64,000 bases of DNA, taken from NCBI GenBank assembly GCA_014208095.1, contig JACHMT010000002.1:372001-436000 (forward strand), in the 5' to 3' direction. Below the pieces are notes generated by a model, which saw nothing but the letters and a program-made list of their open reading frames with translations, was not told the DNA's origin and did no database searches. The translations under genes were made by a program, and so were the position numbers. Below, one piece after another: positions 43,466-52,453 of this stretch. The first letter of the stretch is position 1; the number at the start of each line of letters is the position of its first letter. Origin of the DNA: Actinospineispora eucalypti (lineage in GTDB: Bacteria > Actinomycetota > Actinomycetes > Mycobacteriales > Pseudonocardiaceae).

Positions 43466-44668
43466 ATGACCACTTTGGCGCCGGGGGCGTCGACCAGCCG
43501 TTCCTATCCCGCGACCGCCGATGAGGTCCTGGCCCGCGTCAATGAGCTGGTGCCGGTGCTGCGTGACCGTGCACAGGCAACGGAGAAGCTGCGGCGCATG
43601 CATCCCGACACGCTGGAGGACCTCACCAGCGCCGGCGTGTGCAAGCTGACCATGCCCAAGGATGCCGGCGGTTACGAGGCCGAACCGAGAGTTCTCACCG
43701 AGGTGCTCGCGCAGATCGCGCGGGGCTGCCCGTCCACGAGCTGGATCGCGGCGATCATCGCATCAGCGAACTTCTGGACCGGGCTGCTCCCGGACGAGGC
43801 GGCGGAGGAGATCCTCGCCACCCCGGACCTGCGCATGACCAGTGTCTTCGCCCCGACCACCAAGGCCGTCGCCGTCGACGGTGGAGTGCTGCTCAGCGGA
43901 CAGGCGCAGTGGAATACCGGCGGCGTGCACAGCCACTGGATCAGCCTCAACGCGATGCAGGAGACCGAGCACGGCCCGTTTCCCATCGCCGTCATCATTC
44001 GCGCTGACGAAACGACCATGCACGACACCTGGCACGCATCAGGGATGGCCGGAACCGCGACGAACGCCTTCACGGTGGAAAACGTCTTCGTGCCGCAGCG
44101 GCGAATTCTTTCTGTTCTTTCCCTCGCCGAAGGCACCAACTTCCCTCAGCGGAAGTACAGCGACCACCCCTATTTCAATCGGCCAGCAGTGCAGTTCCTG
44201 TCCCTCGTCACCGCTCCACCCATGCTCGGCATGGCCAGGGGCGCGATGGATGTGTTCATGGAAAAGCTACCTAGCAAGAGCATCACATACACCAATTACA
44301 CAAAGGCCGCCGAGGCGCCGTTGACCCACCACCAGGTCGCCGGCGCCCAATTCCACCTCGAGACCGCCGAGATGTACATGCGGGCGATGGAGGACCTGCT
44401 GAACAGCACACACGGCAAGGAGGTGTCGTTGGAGAGCCGGATCAAGACCCGTGCCTGGTGCGGCCAGGTGGCCAAGCACTCCAGAGCCTGCGTGAACCAA
44501 CTGTTCGAGGCCAGCGGTGCCTCCCAGATCCAGCACTCCGCGCACATCCAGCGCTACTTCCGGGACGTGAACTCTCTCGGACTGCACGCGTTGATCCAGC
44601 CGACCACGTCCGACGAGCTGTACGGCCGCATGCTGTGCGGCCTCGAACCGAATACTTTTTTCGTCTGA
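43466..44668 (+). CDS. Class D flavin-dependent monooxygenase (HsaA/HpaB-like, acyl-CoA dehydrogenase fold)
   Basis: A 400-residue protein with the acyl-CoA dehydrogenase fold but the sequence pattern of two-component oxygenases such as HsaA: AGVCKLTMPKDAGGYEAEPR (about 57-76), ARGCPSTSWIAAIIASANFW, MTSVFAPTTKAVAVDGGVLLSG (quoted in part) and WHASGMAGTATNAFTVENVFVP, with no acyl-CoA dehydrogenase catalytic Glu motif. It would use reduced flavin from a reductase to hydroxylate a phenol; no reductase gene is adjacent. The ATG at 43466 has CGGAGGG. First gene of the plus-strand operon. Confidence 0.85.
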   Translation: MTTLAPGASTSRSYPATADEVLARVNELVPVLRDRAQATEKLRRMHPDTLEDLTSAGVCKLTMPKDAGGYEAEPRVLTEVLAQIARGCPSTSWIAAIIASANFWTGLLPDEAAEEILATPDLRMTSVFAPTTKAVAVDGGVLLSGQAQWNTGGVHSHWISLNAMQETEHGPFPIAVIIRADETTMHDTWHASGMAGTATNAFTVENVFVPQRRILSVLSLAEGTNFPQRKYSDHPYFNRPAVQFLSLVTAPPMLGMARGAMDVFMEKLPSKSITYTNYTKAAEAPLTHHQVAGAQFHLETAEMYMRAMEDLLNSTHGKEVSLESRIKTRAWCGQVAKHSRACVNQLFEASGASQIQHSAHIQRYFRDVNSLGLHALIQPTTSDELYGRMLCGLEPNTFFV

Positions 44669-44738
44669 GTGCCCGAATTCCCGTTCTTGGCCGTGCCTCG
44701 AGCAATAGCGCGAAGGATGATTAATGGAAGGGTGCGCA

Positions 44739-45841
44739 ATGTTCTCTTCGGAGACTATGGTGGCCGCGGTGCTCGGCGGGCCAGGAGTCATCGAAACCAC
44801 CCGTCTGCCGATACCCGCGGTGGGGCCGGATGAAGTGCTCGTCCAGGTTCGCCGGGCGTCGCTGTGCGGCTCGGACCTCAAGATTCGCGACCGTAGCTTC
44901 TTTTCCGGTGACGGCCCGCCTCCCGGCATCTTTGTCCCCGGTCACGAGTACGCGGGCGTGGTCGCCGCCGTGGGAGAAAGCGTCGATGAGTTCACGGTCG
45001 GCGACCGGGTCGTGACCGAGGCCCATCGCGGGTGCATGCGGTGCGTCAACTGCCTCGCGGGCACATATACGGGCTGCCTGAACTACGGCAGGAAAGACAA
45101 GGGCCACCGGGCACAAGGAATGACCGTGCACGGCGGATTCGCCGAATATGTGGTCAACCACGTGTCCACACTGTATCGGCTACCTGATTCGGTCGGTTTC
45201 GACGCGGCGGTAGTCCTCACCACTGTCGGCTCGGTCATGCACGCTTTCGACGCGCTCGGGTCGCTCCTGTCCGGTGCGAGCATCGCGGTGCTCGGCCCCG
45301 GCCCCATCGGACTGCTGGCGGTCCAGGTCGCGCGTCAACTCGGTGCCGATCCGATCGCCCTGATCGGCACCCGGCACAGCCGGTTGGAACTAGGCAAACG
45401 GTTCGGCGCCGACCTGGTCCTCAACTCACGCGAACAGGACCCCGTCGACGCGGTCCGCGACCTCACCGGCGGTCGCGGCGCGGACATCGTCCTGGAGTGC
45501 TCGGGTGCGCCGTCCGCCGTCAACGAGGCACTCCACATGACCAAACGCGCCGGCAAGGTCGTACTCGTCGGCTTTTCCAGCAGCAGGTGCCGGCGGATCT
45601 CAACCACGCCGTCATGAACGAAATCTCGCTGCTGGCGGTCCGCGGCGAGGGGAGCGGCTCGGTCGCGCGAGCCGTTTCCCTCGCCGGCCAAGGAAGACTG
45701 CAGACCGACGCGCTCGTGACCCACCATTTCCCCCTCGAAAACATCGGCGAGGCATTCGACACCTACGCCGAACGGCGCGGCAACGCCATCAAGGTGATGC
45801 TCGACGTGTCCGAGGACCCAGAGCAGGCCAGTGGCGACTAA
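44739..45841 (+). pseudogene. Zinc-dependent alcohol dehydrogenase with -1 frameshift
   Basis: MDR-superfamily dehydrogenase. Frame 1 (44739-45617) has catalytic-zinc residues SLCGSDLKI and GHEYAGVV, a four-Cys structural zinc site near GCMRCVNCLAGTYTGC, and the NAD-binding GPGPIGLLAVQ. At the T-run 45573-45576 (GGCTTTTCCAG) the protein continues only in another frame: QQQVPADLNHAVMNEISLL... to ...GNAIKVMLDV, stop 45841. One extra T would restore GFFQQQVPADLN. As sequenced the product ends early with SSSRCRRIS. It may be a homopolymer sequencing error, a true mutation or slippage. Start ATG 44739 (GGAAGGG) or 44724. Confidence 0.8.
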
Positions 45842-47009
45842 GGGCCGGAATCTCGCCGCGCCGGCCGTCGCTGATGAGCCGCGAAACGCGGTTGCCACCG
45901 CGATGGAACGCGCCGCGGCCGCTTGGCTGGACGCGTTGAATCCACGACAGCGAATCGGTGCGCAACTTGGATCCCCACTGCTGCCTGAGGTCCAGGTCGA
46001 GCGGCTGAGGTGGTACTACACGCCGACCGACCACGGCGGCCTGCCCCTGCGCGAACAGACAGCGCGTCAGCAAAGCCTCGCCATACAATTGGTGGCATCG
46101 GGTCTGTCCGCTGCCGGGTACACCACCGTCGCGACGGTAATGGGCCTGGAGAACGTCCTCGACCATGTCGAAGGCTGGCGCGCTCATTGGGGTCGGCAAC
46201 GGGGTCGCGACCCAGGACTGTACTGGCTCAGAATATTCGGCGATCCAGGCGACATTGTTTGGGGATGGCGATTCGGCGGCCATCACATTTCCCTCAACAA
46301 CCTCGTGGTCGACGGCGCCGTCGCATCGACGACACCCTGCTTCATCGGCGCCGACCCAGCAACCACTTCATTGCTGGGTGGCTCGCTGCGGCCGCTCGGC
46401 GGGATCGAGGACCGTGCGCGGATGCTGGTCCGTTCCCTCAACCCAAAACAGCGAGAAAAGGCGCTGCTGCACGAATCCGCTGTCTCCGACATCGTGTCCG
46501 GCAACCGCGCGCAAGTCCGACACGGCGACGCGATGATGCCCATGCGGGACCTATGGCGGGGCCGATTCGCCGACCCAGCACTTGACCAACTGATCGACGA
46601 CATCGACCGACGTGCGGAAGAGAGCAGCGGATACACCGAGGCCGATCACGCAGTTCTCGCCATCTCGCTCCCACCCAAGGGCATCAGCGCGCGGGACCTC
46701 GATTCCGGGCAGCGCGACAAGCTTCGACAACTAATCGCCCTCTATACCGGCCGCGCTCCAGACCCACTCGCGGACCTACATGCCGCCCGCTACGCAACCG
46801 AACCCGCGCTCAACCAGACCTGTTTCGCCTGGGCCGGTGGCACCGCTCACGGCGATCCCCACTACTACCGGATACAAGGCCAGGACCTGCTCATCGAATA
46901 CGACAACACCCAGCGCCACGCCAACCACGCACACTCCGTATGGCGGGACCTCAACGCGGATTTCGGGCTCGACAGCCTTGCCGCACACCGACAAGCACAC
47001 GATCACTAG
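45831..47009 (+). CDS. DUF3500-family protein
   Basis: A 392-residue protein of the DUF3500 type: AWLDALNPRQR, LRWYYTPTDHGGLPLREQT (about 60-78), LYWLRIFGDPGDIVWGWRFGGHHISLN (quoted as WRFGGHHISLNN, about 148), PCFIGADPATT and the C-terminal FAWAGGTAHGDPHYYRIQGQ and LIEYDNTQRHANHAHSVWRD. The conserved His/Asp/Glu residues (GGHH, HGDPHYY, EYDN, HANHAHS) look like a metal or catalytic site, but no activity is known to me for this family. GTG at 45831 overlaps the dehydrogenase end. Its place in a catabolic operon suggests an enzymatic step. Confidence 0.8.
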   Translation: MATKGRNLAAPAVADEPRNAVATAMERAAAAWLDALNPRQRIGAQLGSPLLPEVQVERLRWYYTPTDHGGLPLREQTARQQSLAIQLVASGLSAAGYTTVATVMGLENVLDHVEGWRAHWGRQRGRDPGLYWLRIFGDPGDIVWGWRFGGHHISLNNLVVDGAVASTTPCFIGADPATTSLLGGSLRPLGGIEDRARMLVRSLNPKQREKALLHESAVSDIVSGNRAQVRHGDAMMPMRDLWRGRFADPALDQLIDDIDRRAEESSGYTEADHAVLAISLPPKGISARDLDSGQRDKLRQLIALYTGRAPDPLADLHAARYATEPALNQTCFAWAGGTAHGDPHYYRIQGQDLLIEYDNTQRHANHAHSVWRDLNADFGLDSLAAHRQAHDH

Positions 47010-47082
47010 GCGCGGGCAGACCCGGAGAAAGCGAAGTCAGCGCGGAGAAGGCCCCGGCCACCGAACAGGAAAGAAGAGCATC

Positions 47083-47874
47083 GTGACAAGCGCACCGACG
47101 AGAGACGCAATGGGCTTCACCGAACGGTTGCGGTCCGGGACGCGAACAGTGGGCTACTGGGTGGTCTGCGACAACCCAGTAGCCACCGAACGGATCGCCA
47201 TGGCCGGCTACGACTATGTATGTCTCGACGCCCAGCACGGACTAATCGAGTACCGGGGTCTGCTGGCGGGAATCACCGCGATCGACGCCGCGGGCGCCGG
47301 GACAGCCGCGCTGGTTCGGGTGCAGGCCAATGACCAGTTCTGGATCGGCCAGGCACTCGACGCCGGGGCACGCGGCATTATCGTGCCCATGGTCGACACC
47401 GTGCCCGAGGCCGAAGCCGCGGTCGCGGCCTGTCGCTTCCCGCCAGCCGGCCGCCGCAGCAACGGGGCACTGCGCGCGGGCCTACGAATCGGGCCGGCGC
47501 CGACCCAGGCCAACGCCGAGATCGCGTGCGTGGTGATGATCGAGACCGCCGGCGGGCTTCGCCACGCCGCCGAGATCGCTTCGGTTCCCGGAGTCGACGC
47601 GCTCTACGTGGGACCGTCCGACCTGCGCCTCGCGCTCGGCGGCGCCACCCCTACCGATCCCGCACTCGACGCCGAGTTCGACGCCGCGCTCGCCACCACC
47701 CTGAACGCGGCGAAACGGTCGGGGAAGGTCGTCGGCATCCACTGCCCGGACGGCCCCACAGCCGCCCGCCGCCTGGCCGACGGCTTTAACTTCGTCAGCG
47801 TGGCCAACGACCTCGCGCACCTGGAACAGACCGCCAAAAACCACCTCGCGCATGCACTCGACCAATCCCACTGA
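47083..47874 (+). CDS. HpcH/HpaI-family aldolase
   Basis: A 263-residue TIM-barrel class II pyruvate aldolase: GYWVVCDNPVATERIAMAGYDYVCLDAQHGL (about 24-54, quoted in part: catalytic-region DAQHGL), LVRVQANDQFWIGQALDAGARGIIVPMV (metal and substrate strand; key GIIVPMVDT), ACVVMIETAGGL with the metal Glu (about 148) and YVGPSDLRLALG with the metal Asp (about 176). The family cleaves 4-hydroxy-2-oxoacids to pyruvate plus an aldehyde. It could complete the island's pathway. GTG start at 47083 after AGGAAAGAAGAG. Confidence 0.88.
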   Translation: MTSAPTRDAMGFTERLRSGTRTVGYWVVCDNPVATERIAMAGYDYVCLDAQHGLIEYRGLLAGITAIDAAGAGTAALVRVQANDQFWIGQALDAGARGIIVPMVDTVPEAEAAVAACRFPPAGRRSNGALRAGLRIGPAPTQANAEIACVVMIETAGGLRHAAEIASVPGVDALYVGPSDLRLALGGATPTDPALDAEFDAALATTLNAAKRSGKVVGIHCPDGPTAARRLADGFNFVSVANDLAHLEQTAKNHLAHALDQSH

Positions 47875-47883
47875 CAAGTCCCA

Positions 47884-47908
47884 CCCGGCCCGTCCTAAGC
47901 CGGTCTTT
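47884..47908. repeat. Solo end of the intergenic repeat family
   Basis: CCCGGCCCGTCCTAAGCCGG followed by TCTTT resembles the right ends of copies A-C (GTCCAAGCCGnnCTT). No left end or internal part is recognisable here. It lies at the right edge of the catabolic island. Confidence 0.4.
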
Positions 47909-47927
47909 GGACCCGGGCAGGTCAGGA

Positions 47928-48536
47928 CTAGGCCGGGGGGCCGTGCAGGGCGATGTGGATGCCCTGGCGCAGCGCGGCCCAGAACTGCTCCTCGGAGTCG
48001 CCGCGGCGCAGGCTGGTCAGGGCCGCGCCCTGGGCGGCGCCGGCGAACCCGCCGATCACGGCGGCGGCGCTGACCGGGTCCAGCTGGTCGGGGTAGGCCT
48101 TCACCAGGGCATCCGCCATCTCCCGCTGCAGCTCCAGGCTCAGCTGCAGCGTCTTGCCCAGCAGGGCGGGAGTGGTCGTCACCAGCCGGACGTAGGTCCT
48201 CATCAGCTCCGGGTCGCGGCCGACGTTCTCCGTCAGGTACTCGGCGAGCATCTCGTCGTAGACCCGGGTCAGCAGCTCGGCGACGGTCTCGCCGGGCCGC
48301 CGGCCGGCGATCAGCTCCAGGGGCAGCGCGTTGCCCCGGCCGGACTCGGCGAAGAGCACGTCCTCCTTGCTGGGGAAGTAGTTGAAGAACGTCTTGGTCG
48401 CCACGTCGGCCGCCCGGGCGATCTGGGCGACCGTGGTCTGCTCGTAGCCCTGGTCGGCGAACAGCCGAAACGCGGTCTCTACCAGCAGCTGCCTGGTCTG
48501 CCGCTTCTTGCGCTCGCGCCGCGACTGCTCCGCCAC
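47928..48536 (-). CDS. TetR-family transcriptional regulator
   Basis: A 202-residue regulator starting RRERKKRQTRQLLVETAF; HTH TTVAQIARAADVATKTFFNYF (quoted as TTVAQIARAADV/ATKTFFNYF, about 39-59), then PSKEDVLFAESGRG. GTG at 48536 or TTG at 48542 are the possible starts; a TATAGGAT-like -10 just upstream suggests a leaderless message. It is divergent from a glycosyltransferase gene, with TTACA-N5-TGTAA between them as likely operator, so it should control that gene, probably in response to a toxic natural product. Confidence 0.88.
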   Translation of the reverse strand: MAEQSRRERKKRQTRQLLVETAFRLFADQGYEQTTVAQIARAADVATKTFFNYFPSKEDVLFAESGRGNALPLELIAGRRPGETVAELLTRVYDEMLAEYLTENVGRDPELMRTYVRLVTTTPALLGKTLQLSLELQREMADALVKAYPDQLDPVSAAAVIGGFAGAAQGAALTSLRRGDSEEQFWAALRQGIHIALHGPPA

Positions 48537-48562
48537 CGGCAAATCCTATATCAAGGGTATTC

Positions 48563-48577
48563 TTACACTCGATGTAA
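48563..48577. promoter_or_regulatory. TetR operator
   Basis: TTACA-CTCGA-TGTAA, a perfect 5-bp-arm dyad, in the 64-bp gap between the divergent tetR and glycosyltransferase genes. Being A/T-rich in a G/C-rich genome, it also overlaps the probable promoters. Confidence 0.65.
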
Positions 48578-48600
48578 CTTTGGTGTGTACGCTCCCGGCC

Positions 48601-49824
48601 ATGGAGCGCATCGTCATGGCGGGCATGCCCGCCGCCGGCCACCTCAACCCGAGCCTGCCGCTGGTCCGGGAGCTGGTCCGCCGGGGCACCCGGGTGACCT
48701 ACTACACCGGCGAGGAGTTCAAGGACGCGGTGGAGCGCACCGGCGCCGAGTTCCGTGGCTACCCGCCGGGCACGATCGGCTCGCGGGACATCGCCGAGGC
48801 CACCCAGAGCGGCAGCAGCTTCGCGGTGGTGGCGCGGATCCTGCGGGCCACCGACACACTCCTGCCCTTCCTGCTGGACGAGCTGCGCGACCGGCCGCCC
48901 TCCGCCCTCGTGCACGACTCGAACGCGCTCTGGGGCCGGATGGCCGGGGCCAGCCTGGGACTGCCCAGGGTCTCGTTCATGACCACGTTCATGCTCGGCA
49001 CGAAAGACCTGAAGGTGCTCACCGCGCGCGAATGGGCCCGTTTCATCGGCCCCGGCCTGCCCGACCTGCCGGCCGTGTTGTCCGCGAAACGAAGGCTGGT
49101 CCGCCGGTTCGGCAAGGCGTTGTTTCCGCCGGCGCCGACCTTTCCGATGCGCGGGGACCTCACGTTGTTCCCCATCCCGCGCCAGCTGCAACCGCCGAAC
49201 CCGCTGGTCGACGAGCGTTGCCGGTTCATCGGCCCGTCGATCGAGCCCCGAGGCGACGAGCCGGACGGCGATCTGGCCGGGTGGTTGGCCGGTCCCGAAC
49301 CGGTGGTGCTGGTGTCCCTGGGCACCCTGCACGCCGGCAGCGAGGCCTTCTTCCGCGACTGCTTCGAGGCCCTCGGCGACCTGCCGGCGCGGGTGGTGAT
49401 GGCGGTCGGCCGGGACACCGACCCGGCCCGGCTGGGCCGGCCGCCGGCCAACACGCTGGTCCGGGCGAGCGTGCCCCAGCTGGCGGTGCTGCGGCACGCG
49501 GCCACGTTCGTCACCCACGGCGGCATGAACAGCGCGCTCGAGGGGCTGGGCCTCGGCGTCCCGCTGGTGGTGGTCCCGCAGCAGGTGGAGCAACTGATCA
49601 TCGGCAACGCGGTGGCGGAGCGGGGCGCGGGAACGGTGCTGCGGCAGCACCTGTCCGGCCGGCGGGTACCGCCGGCCGAGCTGCGCGCCTCGGTCCGCCG
49701 GGCGCTGGACGACCCGGCCCTGCCGGCCGCCGCCCGGGCGTTCGGGGCGACCTTCGGCGAGGGCGGGGGACCGGCGGCCGGCGTGGAGGCGATCTACCGC
49801 ATGGAGGTCACGCGACCCGCTTGA
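48601..49824 (+). CDS. GT1-family glycosyltransferase (macrolide glycosyltransferase/UGT type)
   Basis: A 407-residue GT-B enzyme: [19 protein letters not shown] (about 7-25) with the catalytic His, acceptor-domain segments [19 protein letters not shown], donor-binding [16 protein letters not shown] and the C-terminal signature [29 protein letters not shown] (about 300-328; key HGGMNS and PQQ). Such enzymes glycosylate macrolides or other aglycones using UDP- or dTDP-sugars, often for detoxification. Control by the divergent TetR supports a detoxifying role. Convergent 17-bp overlap with kdgD. Confidence 0.87.
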   Translation: MERIVMAGMPAAGHLNPSLPLVRELVRRGTRVTYYTGEEFKDAVERTGAEFRGYPPGTIGSRDIAEATQSGSSFAVVARILRATDTLLPFLLDELRDRPPSALVHDSNALWGRMAGASLGLPRVSFMTTFMLGTKDLKVLTAREWARFIGPGLPDLPAVLSAKRRLVRRFGKALFPPAPTFPMRGDLTLFPIPRQLQPPNPLVDERCRFIGPSIEPRGDEPDGDLAGWLAGPEPVVLVSLGTLHAGSEAFFRDCFEALGDLPARVVMAVGRDTDPARLGRPPANTLVRASVPQLAVLRHAATFVTHGGMNSALEGLGLGVPLVVVPQQVEQLIIGNAVAERGAGTVLRQHLSGRRVPPAELRASVRRALDDPALPAAARAFGATFGEGGGPAAGVEAIYRMEVTRPA

Positions 49825-50734
49825 CCAGGTCGGCCAGCTCGGCCCGTTCCTCCTCGGTGAGGTCGGTGAGCGGCGGCCGGACGGGTCCCGCGTCCCGTCC
49901 GGCCGCGGTCATCCCGGCCTTCACGATGGACACCGCGTAGCCGGCCCGGCGGTTGCGGATCTCCAGATAGGGCAGCACGAACTCGCGCAGCCGGGCGTAC
50001 ACGCCGTCCCGGTCCCGCTCCCGCACGCACCGGTAGAAGTCGCCCGCCCACCGGGGCGCGAAGTTGAAGATCGCCGAGGAGTAGGTGGTGACGCCCAGCT
50101 CCAGGTAGGGCAGGGCGTACGTCTCGGCGGTGGGCAGGCCGCCGACGTAGACCAGGCGCTCGCCGTGGGTCGCGGACAGCCGGGCGAGCAGGTCGATGTC
50201 GCAGATTCCGTCCTTGAACCCGATCAGGTTGTCGAACTCGGCGACCAGGCGGTCCACGGTCGCGGCGGTGAACCGGGCGTTGGCCCGGTGGTACACGACC
50301 ACGCCCAGCGTGGTGGCCCGGCACACCGCGGCGACGTGCCGGTACAGCCCCTCCTGGTCGACCTCGGTGAGGTAGGGCGGGAGCAGCAGCAGACCGTCCG
50401 CGCCCAGCTCCTCGGCCGACCGGGCCATGGCGACCGCCGTCGCGGTGCCGTAGCCGGTGGGGGCCACGATGGGCCGCCCGGCCGGCGCGGCCGACCGGGC
50501 GGCCCGCACCACCCGCGCCACCTCCGAGGTGGTCAGCGAGAAGAACTCCCCGGTGCCACCGGCGGCGAACAGCCCGGCGGCACCGAACCCGCTCAGCCAT
50601 TCGATGTGGTCCCGGAAACCAGCCTCGTCGAAGGACAGGTCCGGGGCGGCGTGCGTGACGGGAAAGGACAACAGGCCACTGCCCAGGGCCGTGCGCAGCT
50701 CGGCGGGCGAGTAACGGGCTTTCGCGCTGGTCAT
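49808..50734 (-). CDS. kdgD: 5-dehydro-4-deoxyglucarate dehydratase
   Basis: A 308-residue DHDPS/NAL-superfamily TIM barrel. The opening [21 protein letters not shown] and the Schiff-base-forming pieces [17 protein letters not shown] (about 55-71), Tyr in [12 protein letters not shown] (about 146) and Lys in [14 protein letters not shown] (about 191) match KdgD, which dehydrates and decarboxylates 5-keto-4-deoxyglucarate to 2-oxoglutarate semialdehyde. Divergent from the ABC transporter operon; a 16-bp near-palindrome 42-57 bases upstream of its start matches those before the ABC operon and gudD. No semialdehyde dehydrogenase is seen in the window. Confidence 0.92.
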   Translation of the reverse strand: MTSAKARYSPAELRTALGSGLLSFPVTHAAPDLSFDEAGFRDHIEWLSGFGAAGLFAAGGTGEFFSLTTSEVARVVRAARSAAPAGRPIVAPTGYGTATAVAMARSAEELGADGLLLLPPYLTEVDQEGLYRHVAAVCRATTLGVVVYHRANARFTAATVDRLVAEFDNLIGFKDGICDIDLLARLSATHGERLVYVGGLPTAETYALPYLELGVTTYSSAIFNFAPRWAGDFYRCVRERDRDGVYARLREFVLPYLEIRNRRAGYAVSIVKAGMTAAGRDAGPVRPPLTDLTEEERAELADLVKRVA

Positions 50735-50775
50735 GGACCCAACACTAACAGCCCTTCATCACACATGCAGACGCT

Positions 50776-50859
50776 GTCTTCATATGTGGACGCTTGACGG
50801 GACCCTGCCACCCTTTTACCGTACGTCTACGCATCCAGATGCCGTCCACATATGTGGAC
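50776..50859. promoter_or_regulatory. Two IclR-type operators in the kdgD/ABC divergent promoter
   Basis: GTCTTCATATGTGGAC (50776-50791) and the perfect palindrome GTCCACATATGTGGAC (50844-50859), 68 bp apart start to start. They differ at two positions. One lies before kdgD, the other 31 bases before the binding-protein gene. A third, weaker copy precedes gudD (60096-60111). Confidence 0.75.
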
Positions 50860-50890
50860 GATGGAACCGTGACGTGCGCAGAGGACGACG

Positions 50891-52453
50891 ATGACTCCTG
50901 CCCGGGGGCGGGCCTTCCCGCCCCGCCCGAGAGCCCTGCTGGCCTGCGCCTCGGCCGTCCTGCTGGCCTTCACCACGGCGGCCTGCTCCGGCGCGGGCGC
51001 CGCGCCCGCCGACACCGTGCGCATCGTGCTGCCCGGCGAACCGCCGACCCTGGAGCCCTGCGACGCCTCGCTGACCGGCACCGGGGTGGTGGTGCGCTCC
51101 AACATCACCGAACCGCTCGCGGAACGGGATCCCGACTCGGGCGAGCTGCGGCCGCTGCTCGCCACCTCCTGGCGGCAGACCACCCCGACGACCTGGTCGT
51201 TCAGCATCCGGCCGGGCGTGCGGTTCAGCGACGGCACCCCGTTCGACGCGGCCTCGGCCGCCTTCTCCATCGACCGCGCCGTGAACCTGGACATCGGCTG
51301 CAACGTGCAGGGCTACGTGTTCGGCGACACCCGGCTGGTCACCGCCGCCCCCGACCCGGGCACGCTCACCGTGACCACGCCTGCGCCCGACCCGATCCTG
51401 CCGCTGCGGCTGTCGTTCATCGAGATGGTGCCGCGAACCACCGCGACCGGCGCGAAGGTCCGCGAGCCGGTGGGCACCGGCCCGTACCGGATCGAGGGCT
51501 GGGACGAGGGCGCCCGGATCGTCCTGGCCCGCAACCCGGACTACTGGGGCGGGCGCCCGGCGTTCGAGCGCGCCGAGTACCGGTGGCGGTCGGACTCCAG
51601 CGTGCGCGCCGCCATGGTGGTGAACGGCGAGGCGGACATCGGCACCGGGCTCGGCCCGGAGGACGGCGCGGGCGAGCTGGGCGTGTCCTTCCCCAACAAC
51701 GAGACCACCGCGCTGCGCATCCAGGCCACCGAGCCGCCGCTGAACGACATCCGGGTCCGCCAGGCCATCGGCCTGGTCATCGACCGCCCGGGCATCATCT
51801 CCGCGCTGCTCGACGGCGACGGCACGCCGGCCGCACAGCTGGTCTCCAAGGGCGTCATCGGCTTCAACCCGGACCTGCACGCCGAGCCGTTCGACCCGGC
51901 CGGGGCGCGGGCGCTGGTCGAGGCGGCTCGGGCGGATGGGGTGGACGTGTCGGTGCCGATCCGGTTCATCGTGCGCAGCGGGCTGTTCCCCCGGGTCGCC
52001 GAGGTCACCCAGGCCATCCAGTACCAGCTGGGCCGGGCTGGGCTGAACGTGAAGATCCAGATGATGGACTCGGCCGAGGGGCTGAAGTACCAGTAGCGAC
52101 CGTTCCCGGAGGCCACCGGCCCGTACCTGCTGATGGTGCAGCACGGCAACCAGGCCGGGGACGCGGCGTTCACCGTGGACCAGTACCTGCGCGCGGCGGG
52201 CTACCAGAGCTCCTACGGCTCGCCCGGCCTGGACGCGCGGATCAGCGCGGCGGAGCTGCTCTCCGGCCCGGCCCGGCAGGAGGCGCTGGCCCAGGTGTTC
52301 GCCCGCGAGCCGGAGGAGATCGACCAGTACGCCTACATCGCGCACATGCGCGGAATGCTCGCCCGCTCGCCGAGGGTGTGCTACCGGCCCAACTCGGCGA
52401 CGGGGGACGAGATGCACCTGGCCGCCATGACCCCGGCGGTGGCACCGTGCTGA
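50891..52453 (+). pseudogene. ABC transporter substrate-binding protein (SBP_bac_5) interrupted by an in-frame TAG
   Basis: Oligopeptide/nickel-type (cluster C) binding lipoprotein. Signal peptide to about residue 30 with lipobox TTAAC; family segments NITEPLAERDP, VRFSDGTPFDAASAAFSIDRA, GTGPYRIEGWD and NPDYWGG. After GLKYQ a TAG (52094-52096) stops translation at 401 residues, but the same frame continues RPFPEATGPYLLMVQHGNQ... to Cys at 52450, giving 520 residues, the normal family length, if the codon were CAG or GAG. No nucleotide is gained or lost. Either a nonsense mutation, an error or read-through. It lies directly upstream of its permease genes (GTG overlap). Confidence 0.85.

Noticed and set aside
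45570-45580. Programmed -1 ribosomal frameshift
   Set aside because: The T-run does not fit a strong slippery heptamer in frame and no stimulating structure is obvious; a base deletion or sequencing error is simpler.
16165-49824. Macrolide resistance or biosynthesis cluster (esterase homologue plus macrolide-type glycosyltransferase)
   Set aside because: The two genes are 31 kb apart, the esterase is shortened, and no PKS/NRPS or methyltransferase genes exist in the window.
52094-52096. TAG decoded as pyrrolysine or by a suppressor
   Set aside because: No pyl genes here, no in-frame TAG in other genes noticed, and the site is not conserved catalytic; a nonsense change is simpler.
50816-52417. 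Minus-strand frame of about 530 codons opposite the ABC binding-protein gene
   Set aside because: Antisense shadow; the plus strand has a signal peptide and family motifs, and the TAG there does not move coding to the other strand.
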